Position numbers and translations under genes: made by a program. Of a stretch of 5,715 bases of DNA, positions 1 through 3,977 are shown piece after piece. Source of the DNA: DATKCJ01 sp035513275 (GTDB taxonomy: Bacteria > Verrucomicrobiota > Verrucomicrobiia > Opitutales > Opitutaceae); contig DATKCJ010000154.1 in assembly GCA_035513275.1 (NCBI GenBank), positions 1 through 5,715 of the forward strand, given 5' to 3'. The notes below the pieces were generated by a model, which made no database searches, had not been told where the DNA came from, and saw only the letters and a list, made by a program, of their open reading frames with translations. Every line of letters starts with the position of its first letter. The first letter of the stretch is position 1.

Positions 1-1
1 C

Positions 2-247
2 GACGAGCCGCTCTGGGCGCAACTCCGGCTGAACATCGGCGCGTTCATGCAGGCGATTTTCCGGGAGGGCGCGCTTCAAGGTGCGACACCACGCGACGCC
101 TATTTCGTGAAGTGCGACCGCGAAACAACGACACAGGCCGACATTGATCGCTGGATCGTCAACATCCTCGTCGGCGTCGCGCCGGTGAAACCCGCAGAAT
201 TCGTTCTGATCAAGCTCCAGCAGATCGCCGGGCAGAAAACCCCCTGA
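2..247 (+). CDS. Phage-type contractile tail sheath protein, C-terminal fragment
   Basis: The open frame enters from the left edge (first full codon at 2) and ends at TGA 245-247, giving the last 81 residues. The fragment reads EPLWAQLRLNIGAFMQAIF, then GATPRDAYFVKCD, ETTTQADID, VNILVGVAPVKPAEF and VLIKLQQ. This order is characteristic of the C-terminal domain of tail sheath proteins from myophages, R-type pyocins and extracellular contractile injection systems. In that family the sheath polymer surrounds an inner tube and contracts to drive it through a target envelope, and the C-terminal domain contributes to the interlocking of sheath subunits. The ATG at 47 is internal, because homology continues upstream of it. 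The usual next gene, a tail tube protein, is absent; a DUF1080 gene follows instead. Whether this belongs to a prophage or an injection system cannot be decided from the fragment. The family call is strong. Confidence 0.9.
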   Translation, partial: DEPLWAQLRLNIGAFMQAIFREGALQGATPRDAYFVKCDRETTTQADIDRWIVNILVGVAPVKPAEFVLIKLQQIAGQKTP

Positions 248-259
248 ACCATCCCGAAT

Positions 260-895
260 ATGCACCGCACACTCCTCCTCTCCTTCATCGTCGCAACTGC
301 CGCAATCGCCGCCGAGCCCGAGCCGGTCGCCACGAAGACCCGCGCGGCGCTTGCGGCCGTCCCGGAATTGCAGCCGATCTTCAACGGCCGCGACCTCACC
401 GGCTGGCAGCCGTCCGGCTCCGCGGAATTCTGGCGGGTTGAGGATGGAGTGCTCGTCGGCGAGAACGACGCTGCGCTCACCGGTAGCATGCTTCGCTCTG
501 AAAAAACCTACGGCGACTTCGAACTCGAGTTCGACGTGCGCTGGGCGGGTGAGATCGACAGCGGAATCGAGTTCCGCGAGCCAGTGATCCAACTCCAGCT
601 CGGCGTATCGCGCAGCCTCAAGCGCGACATGTCGGGATCACTTTACGTCGGCAAACCCGGATACCCCGAACCGGGCCGCGCCAACAGCGCCGCCGCGTTG
701 ATGAAACCCGAGGGCAAGTGGAACACCTTCCGCCTCCGCGCGCAGGGGCCGGTCTTCACCGTCTGGATCAACGGCACGCAGGCAGTGCAGTTCACCGACG
801 AAGGATTCTCCGGCGCAGCGCCGATCGGCATCCAGATCCACGGTGGCCTGAAGATGAAAGTTGAATACAGACACATCCGGCTCGCCGAGCTTTAG
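260..895 (+). CDS. Secreted DUF1080 (3-keto-disaccharide hydrolase-like) protein
   Basis: This is a 211-residue protein with a probable Sec signal peptide: basic MHR, hydrophobic LLLSFIVATAAIA, and cleavage likely near AIAA-EP (residues 17-19). The mature part is a single DUF1080 domain of the concanavalin-like beta-jelly-roll type. It shows FNGRDLTGW (41-49), WRVEDGVLVGEN (58-69), YGDFELEFDVRW (84-95), SGIEFR (101-106), the KWNTFRLRAQG strand (153-163), VWINGTQAVQF (168-178) and GIQIHGG (190-196). DUF1080 proteins are abundant in Verrucomicrobiota, Planctomycetota and Bacteroidota, and some characterised members hydrolyse 3-keto-glycosides. The exact substrate here is unknown. The ATG at 260 is chosen because it places the signal peptide at the N-terminus. 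It lies 12 bases after the tail sheath stop and has no Shine-Dalgarno match. The close spacing could mean co-transcription with the sheath gene, but no functional link is known. Fold and export are well supported; enzymatic activity is inferred. Confidence 0.88.
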   Translation: MHRTLLLSFIVATAAIAAEPEPVATKTRAALAAVPELQPIFNGRDLTGWQPSGSAEFWRVEDGVLVGENDAALTGSMLRSEKTYGDFELEFDVRWAGEIDSGIEFREPVIQLQLGVSRSLKRDMSGSLYVGKPGYPEPGRANSAAALMKPEGKWNTFRLRAQGPVFTVWINGTQAVQFTDEGFSGAAPIGIQIHGGLKMKVEYRHIRLAEL

Positions 896-989
896 TCTCA
901 ATGTCTTTAGTGGCCGGCGGTCTGATCTTCGCGTCCTCCGCGGTCCCCAGTGAATTTGGCAAGGGACGTTGGTATTACGGATGTCGGAC

Positions 990-1244
990 TCAACTTAAGC
1001 GGCCCGGTTTTTTCGATTTCGAAGCACGCACCGGCACCTTTCTGCGCGCAGCAGCGAACGCCGTGGAAAACACTTCGGGAGTCATCTCGCCAGACTTGGA
1101 GATCACGGCGACCGCCGCATCACAACCGGCATCGCGCCCGTGCGTGCCGCGACTCGCGGTCGTTAGGAGTTTGCATACGAGCTCCCAATCGGCGCCGTGC
1201 CGACGCGCGAGACGAAGGATCTTGAGGGCTTTCGTCTTTTCCAT
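990..1244 (-). CDS. Possible small basic protein of unknown function (84 aa)
   Basis: I do not recognise this candidate. ATG at 1244 to TGA at 990-992 encodes 84 residues. The first part (residues 2-30) looks like amphipathic helix: KTKALKILRLARRHGADWEL followed by VCKLLTTA. The middle has GCDAAVAVISKSGEMTPEVF and a second helix-like STAFAAARR. The C-terminal 18 residues are lysine/arginine-rich, as in small nucleic-acid-binding proteins. Composition is more protein-like than the other frames in this gap, and third-position GC is moderately high, though lower than in mpl or priA. Against it: no Shine-Dalgarno sequence before the ATG, an open frame that continues far upstream into the repeat region and the mpl 3' end, and no known family. 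It could be a genuine orphan, a decayed gene or chance. Confidence 0.35.
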   Translation of the reverse strand: MEKTKALKILRLARRHGADWELVCKLLTTASRGTHGRDAGCDAAVAVISKSGEMTPEVFSTAFAAARRKVPVRASKSKKPGRLS

Positions 1245-1365
1245 GGCGAGCGGCTGGGACGGACTCGCATCAAATCCAAACGGGCGAAGGAGCGACGGCC
1301 GGCTACATCTTGGACAGAACAGCACGATTGCGGTTCCCCGAAGAATGCGATCCGCGCCATTACTT

Positions 1366-1410
1366 TTCAGTGACGCGAACTCCCGTTCGCAATGACCGCG
1401 CGAAACTGAA
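1366..1410. repeat. Nested inverted repeat (possible structured intergenic element)
   Basis: The inner hairpin has perfect 6-base arms, GCGAAC (1375-1380) and GTTCGC (1385-1390), around a TCCC loop. An outer pair, TTCAGT (1366-1371) and ACTGAA (1405-1410), encloses it and is also perfect. GCGC tracts lie on both outer flanks. There is no adjacent T-run, so a classic terminator is unlikely. It could be a REP-like element or part of the 3' end of the mpl transcript. The base pairing is seen directly; the role is unknown. Confidence 0.55.
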
Positions 1411-1420
1411 GCGCGCCCTA

Positions 1421-1519
1421 GTCTCTGCCATACCTTCGTTTCCTTCGTCGCCTTCCGTTCAAACCGATCCTTTGCGTCCCATCGGTGTCCATCCGCGGCG
1501 CTCATCCGTGTCCGCAAAT
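1421..1519. repeat. Composite short-unit intergenic repeat
   Basis: Three imperfect 9-base units stand in tandem: CCTTCGTTT (1433-1441), CCTTCGTCG (1442-1450) and CCTTCCGTT (1451-1459). Farther right, CATCGGTGTCC (1480-1490) and CATCCGTGTCC (1503-1513) match at 10 of 11 positions, with a related CATCCGCGG between them starting at 1490. Read on the minus strand this is the GGACACGGATG / GAACGGAAGG / AACGAAGG style of dispersed non-coding repeat that I associate with Verrucomicrobiota intergenic regions. It starts about 20 bases downstream of the mpl stop. The unit structure is visible here; membership of a genome-wide family is inferred. Confidence 0.6.
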
Positions 1520-1539
1520 CTCGCCGTTCGCGACCCACG

Positions 1540-3057
1540 CTACTTGCCCGCTGCGGACTTCGCGTAGGCTGCGATGATTCCGTCGAAGGAACCGTTCGAG
1601 AAGAATACGACCACTCGCGGCTCGACAGGACCCGTAAGCGTCGCGCGCTCGAGCTGCTCCAGCAGCGCGGCGCTCGACGCAAACGACCACGCGTCGATGT
1701 CCTGCGTGCCTAGATGCTCGACAACGGCCGCGCCGTCGAACCGTTCCTCATCACTCAACTTGCCCGGGCGATCCACCGCGCCGATGTAAACTTCGTCGGC
1801 CTCGGCGAGGGCGCGCGAGAACCCTGCCTGCAGCACGCGTGTGCGCGCCGTGTTGCTCCGGGGCTCGAACACCGCGGTCAACGTCTGCCCAGGAAAACGC
1901 GCCCGCAGCGAAAGCAGCGTCTCCGCGAGCGCCGTCGGATGGTGGCCGAAATCCTCGATCACCGTAAGCGCTTCGCTCGCGTGGAGAATTTCCTGCCGGC
2001 GCTTCACGCCGCGAAACCGCGACAGCGGAGCAAGCGAGAGGGCCCCGGTCGCCGAGGTATTAGTCAAGTATTGGTTGACTTGATCCTCGTCGTTGCCGTG
2101 GGGGTCGACGGCACCCGAAGCGAGATCTGCGGCGTTGTGCTTCCGCGGGGGCAGCATCGCGAGCATCGCCGCGCATGCGGCCATCGCTGCGTTTCGCGCG
2201 TTGAAGAGTCCTGGCAAACTCCACTTCACCTCCGCCCACAATTTGCCGCGCCACACGAGTTGGAACGTCGCACCGTCCGGAGACTCCTGGAAGTCGACAA
2301 TCCGAAGATCGTTCCCCTCGCCCACTCCGACCTGCACCGTTCGCGTCCATGCGCATTCGCCGAGCGCGTGGAGGTTAAGGTCGTCACCGTTTGCCACGAT
2401 CCAGCCCGAACGCGGCACGATCCGGCAGAGATGCCGGAATGTGCGCTGGATGTCCGCGAGGTCGCGAAAGATGTCGGCGTGGTCGAACTCGAGGTTGTTC
2501 AGCACCGCGACGTGTGGCGCGTAGTGGATGAACTTGCTGCGCTTGTCGAAGAACGCGCTGTCGTATTCGTCGCCCTCGATGACAAACGGGTCCGTCTCAG
2601 TGCCAAGGTGCGTGCCGGTCGGCGGATCCTGCGGCACGCCACCGATCAGGAAGCCGGGGTCGCGTCCGTTCTCGCGCAGCAGGAACGCCGTGAGCGCCGT
2701 CGTGGTTGTCTTCCCGTGCGTGCCGGCGATCACGATGTTGCGCCGCTTCGAGAGCACCTGCTCGTGCAACAGCGCAGGCAGCGACGTGAACCGAAGCGTG
2801 CGCGTGTCGAGCATCCACTCAACCTCGACGTTGCCGCGCGACATCGCGTTGCCGATGACGACGAGATCGGGCCGCAGCGACTCGAGTCGCGCTGCGTCGT
2901 AGCCCTCGAGCACCTCGATGCCCGCGTCGCGCAGGACGTCGCTCATCGGCGGGTAGATTCCCTTGTCGGCGCCGAGCACCTCGTGCCCCGCCTGCCGAAG
3001 CAGCAGCGCAGCATTTCCCATCGCAGTCCCGCAGATCCCCAAGAAGTAAATCCTCAC
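1540..3057 (-). CDS. mpl: UDP-N-acetylmuramate:L-Ala-gamma-D-Glu-meso-DAP ligase (Mpl)
   Basis: This is a 505-residue Mur ligase that acts in the cytoplasm. It uses ATP to join the recycled tripeptide L-Ala-D-Glu-meso-DAP to UDP-MurNAc, bypassing MurC, MurD and MurE. The N-terminal UDP-binding Rossmann domain starts with YFLGICGTAMG (4-14) and includes ADKGIYPPMSD (30-40). The ATP P-loop is AGTHGKTTTT (111-120). EGDEYDSAFFDKRSKF (161-176) and NNLEFDHADIF (187-197) are Mpl signatures that separate it from MurC. FNARNA (285-290) ends the central domain. The C-terminal domain has RFRGVKRR (347-354), DFGHHPTA (369-376) and EPRSNT (398-403). The start is GTG at 3057, which aligns the Rossmann motif at the N-terminus; no Shine-Dalgarno is seen. 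The stop is TAG. It is longer than the roughly 457 residues of E. coli Mpl, mostly because of an insertion around residues 303-341. It follows the GDSL gene by 148 bases, so it may have its own promoter. Confidence 0.95.
   Translation of the reverse strand: MRIYFLGICGTAMGNAALLLRQAGHEVLGADKGIYPPMSDVLRDAGIEVLEGYDAARLESLRPDLVVIGNAMSRGNVEVEWMLDTRTLRFTSLPALLHEQVLSKRRNIVIAGTHGKTTTTALTAFLLRENGRDPGFLIGGVPQDPPTGTHLGTETDPFVIEGDEYDSAFFDKRSKFIHYAPHVAVLNNLEFDHADIFRDLADIQRTFRHLCRIVPRSGWIVANGDDLNLHALGECAWTRTVQVGVGEGNDLRIVDFQESPDGATFQLVWRGKLWAEVKWSLPGLFNARNAAMAACAAMLAMLPPRKHNAADLASGAVDPHGNDEDQVNQYLTNTSATGALSLAPLSRFRGVKRRQEILHASEALTVIEDFGHHPTALAETLLSLRARFPGQTLTAVFEPRSNTARTRVLQAGFSRALAEADEVYIGAVDRPGKLSDEERFDGAAVVEHLGTQDIDAWSFASSAALLEQLERATLTGPVEPRVVVFFSNGSFDGIIAAYAKSAAGK
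2057..2083. repeat. AT-rich palindrome within mpl insertion
   Basis: Inside the mpl insertion, AGTCAA (2062-2067) and TTGACT (2075-2080) form a perfect inverted repeat around a 7-base spacer. An overlapping alternative pairs TCAAGT (2064-2069) with ACTTGA (2078-2083). GTATTAG (2057-2063) and GTATTGG (2068-2074) are near-identical direct copies 11 bases apart. The patch is clearly AT-richer than the surrounding gene. It is read in frame as roughly residues 325-334 of Mpl. The symmetry is seen directly. Whether it is a regulatory site, the scar of a small mobile repeat or coincidence is unknown. Confidence 0.5.
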
Positions 3058-3205
3058 GGCGCCGAGGCTATCAGAACAATCACCCTCCCGCGCAACTGCG
3101 TTTGATGCGGAGTCCTGCTGTGGGAGATGGCTTGCAGGCCATGCCTCGGGTTTCCGTCAACGATTTGCTGGTCGAATCACCCGCATGCGGGCTCTTACAA
3201 ACTTC
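3058..3205. other. Intergenic region upstream of mpl with repeat-like hairpins
   Basis: This 148-base gap lies between the GDSL stop and the mpl GTG. It holds CCCGCATGCGGG (3180-3191), a perfect 12-base palindrome 14 bases beyond the GDSL stop. It also holds an imperfect hairpin, ATGGCT (3127-3132) and GGCCAT (3137-3142) around TGCA, preceded by CTGTGGGAG. The TGTGGGAG-hairpin arrangement resembles bacterial REP-type elements. Neither hairpin is followed by a T-run in either direction. No convincing -35/-10 pair for mpl was found. Confidence 0.5.
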
Positions 3206-3898
3206 TCAGCGAACAAGCGGCTCGAGAATGCGGCGCCACAAAGCGTAACCCTCGGGTCCCATGTGCAGCATGTCGGGAGAGTAAAGCTCGGTCCGCGGCG
3301 CTCCGTCGGGCGTGAGGACGTGCGGGTTCATGTCCACAAACACCAGGCGCTCATCGGCCGCGCAGAACGCTGCGACGTAAGCGTTGGTGATGGCAAACTT
3401 CTCGCGAATTTCCCAGCGCGCCGGCGCCATCTGGGCCGAGATGAAGAGGATTCGCGTTTCAGGCAGCACCTCCGCGACGCGACTGCGGAACTCGCGAAAA
3501 TCCGCCGCGACTTGTTCGGGCGACTTTCCCGAAGTGACGTCGTTCGAGCCGGCATAGAATACAATCAGCCGTGGCCTGTGCGGGAGCACGAGGTCGTCGA
3601 AGTGAACAATGGCGTCCACAATGTGCGACCCTCCGAAGCCGCGGTTGATGACAGCCACTCCGGGAAAGTCCGCCGCGAGCGTCTTCCACAAACGGATTGA
3701 GGAACTGCCCAGAAACAGCACGGATCCATCCGGCGACTTGTGTGCAAGGTCCGCCGCACGGAACGTCGCCATGTCCTCCGCCCAGTCCGCGGAGGGAACG
3801 ACACTGGTCGGTTGGGCGGCGCAGGTGAGTGCCAAGGCGATCGCAGCGCCGAGTGCGAACATGCGGCGGAATGAGAAAGTTCGGATCAAGTATTTCAT
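3206..3898 (-). CDS. Secreted SGNH/GDSL-family esterase or lipase-like hydrolase
   Basis: With ATG at 3898 this is a 230-residue protein with a Sec signal peptide: basic n-region MKYLIRTFSFRR, hydrophobic FALGAAIALALTC, cleavage probably around CAA-QP (residues 27-29). All SGNH blocks are present. Block I is FLGSSSIRLW (62-71), with the nucleophile among Ser65-67, probably Ser66. Block II is RGFGGSH (86-92). Block III is YAGSND (115-120), supplying the oxyanion-hole Asn119. Block V is SPDMLHMGPEGY (207-218), with catalytic Asp209 and His212. Such proteins cleave acyl or acetyl esters, often on sugars; the substrate here cannot be read from sequence. An in-frame ATG at 3940 has GGAG eight bases upstream, but the 14 extra codons have poor third-position GC and would precede the signal peptide, so 3898 is preferred. 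The gene lies 79 bases after priA and before mpl on the same strand, with no clear functional tie to either. Confidence 0.9.
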   Translation of the reverse strand: MKYLIRTFSFRRMFALGAAIALALTCAAQPTSVVPSADWAEDMATFRAADLAHKSPDGSVLFLGSSSIRLWKTLAADFPGVAVINRGFGGSHIVDAIVHFDDLVLPHRPRLIVFYAGSNDVTSGKSPEQVAADFREFRSRVAEVLPETRILFISAQMAPARWEIREKFAITNAYVAAFCAADERLVFVDMNPHVLTPDGAPRTELYSPDMLHMGPEGYALWRRILEPLVR

Positions 3899-3950
3899 GA
3901 AGTCTGTGACTGCGTGAGATGGACCGTTGGATCTACACATGTCGACTTCT

Positions 3951-3971
3951 CCCGCGCCCGGAGGTCGCGGG
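3951..3971. repeat. GC-rich hairpin just downstream of priA
   Basis: CCCGCG (3951-3956) and CGCGGG (3966-3971) form a perfect 6-base stem with a 9-base loop, starting 6 bases beyond the priA stop codon. No T-run follows in the priA direction, so an intrinsic terminator is not supported. The sequence could stabilise the priA 3' end, attenuate readthrough into the GDSL gene, or be a dispersed palindromic repeat. One stem arm contains the GGAG that would serve the alternative GDSL start at 3940. Confidence 0.5.
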
Positions 3972-3977
3972 CTACCT

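Larger units (their letters stand above)
896..1539. other. Gene-poor, repeat-bearing gap between convergent gene blocks
   Basis: About 640 bases separate the DUF1080 stop (+) from the mpl stop (-), so the two gene blocks converge here. Reading frames on the plus strand give arginine/serine-rich low-quality translations with no recognisable motif. Three things can be seen: a possible small minus-strand ORF (990-1244), a nested inverted repeat (1366-1410) and a composite repeat of short units (1421-1519). A further stretch at about 921-950 resembles a degenerate repeat fragment. No clear rho-independent terminator is present for either gene. The T6 run at 1008-1013 follows a GC-rich stretch, but I could not find a matching upstream stem arm. 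Confidence 0.7.

Noticed and set aside
1000..1013. GC-rich stretch plus T6 run as an intrinsic terminator for the DUF1080 gene
   Set aside because: No upstream arm complementary to the GC-rich stretch was found, and it lies over 100 bases from the stop codon.
901..1395. Plus-strand 164-codon open frame after the DUF1080 gene
   Set aside because: Low-complexity Ser/Arg/Pro composition, no motif, no ribosome binding site, and repeat-like sequence at its beginning.
990..1682. Full 230-codon minus-strand open frame
   Set aside because: Its upstream two thirds run through the composite repeat and overlap the mpl 3' end in another frame, with low-quality translation. Only the last 84 codons are worth keeping as a candidate.
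3058..3100. Sigma-70-like promoter for mpl (TTGCGC with TGATAG)
   Set aside because: The -10 candidate matches the consensus at only two of six positions.
1714..3105. Long plus-strand open frame (463 codons) antisense to mpl
   Set aside because: The translation is Arg/Val/Glu-rich without motifs, and it mirrors mpl, which has full family signatures. Long antisense frames are expected opposite GC-rich genes.
3860..3880. Lipoprotein lipobox in the GDSL signal peptide (ALTC)
   Set aside because: The residues before Cys (Ala-Leu-Thr) do not fit the lipobox well, so cleavage by signal peptidase I is more likely.
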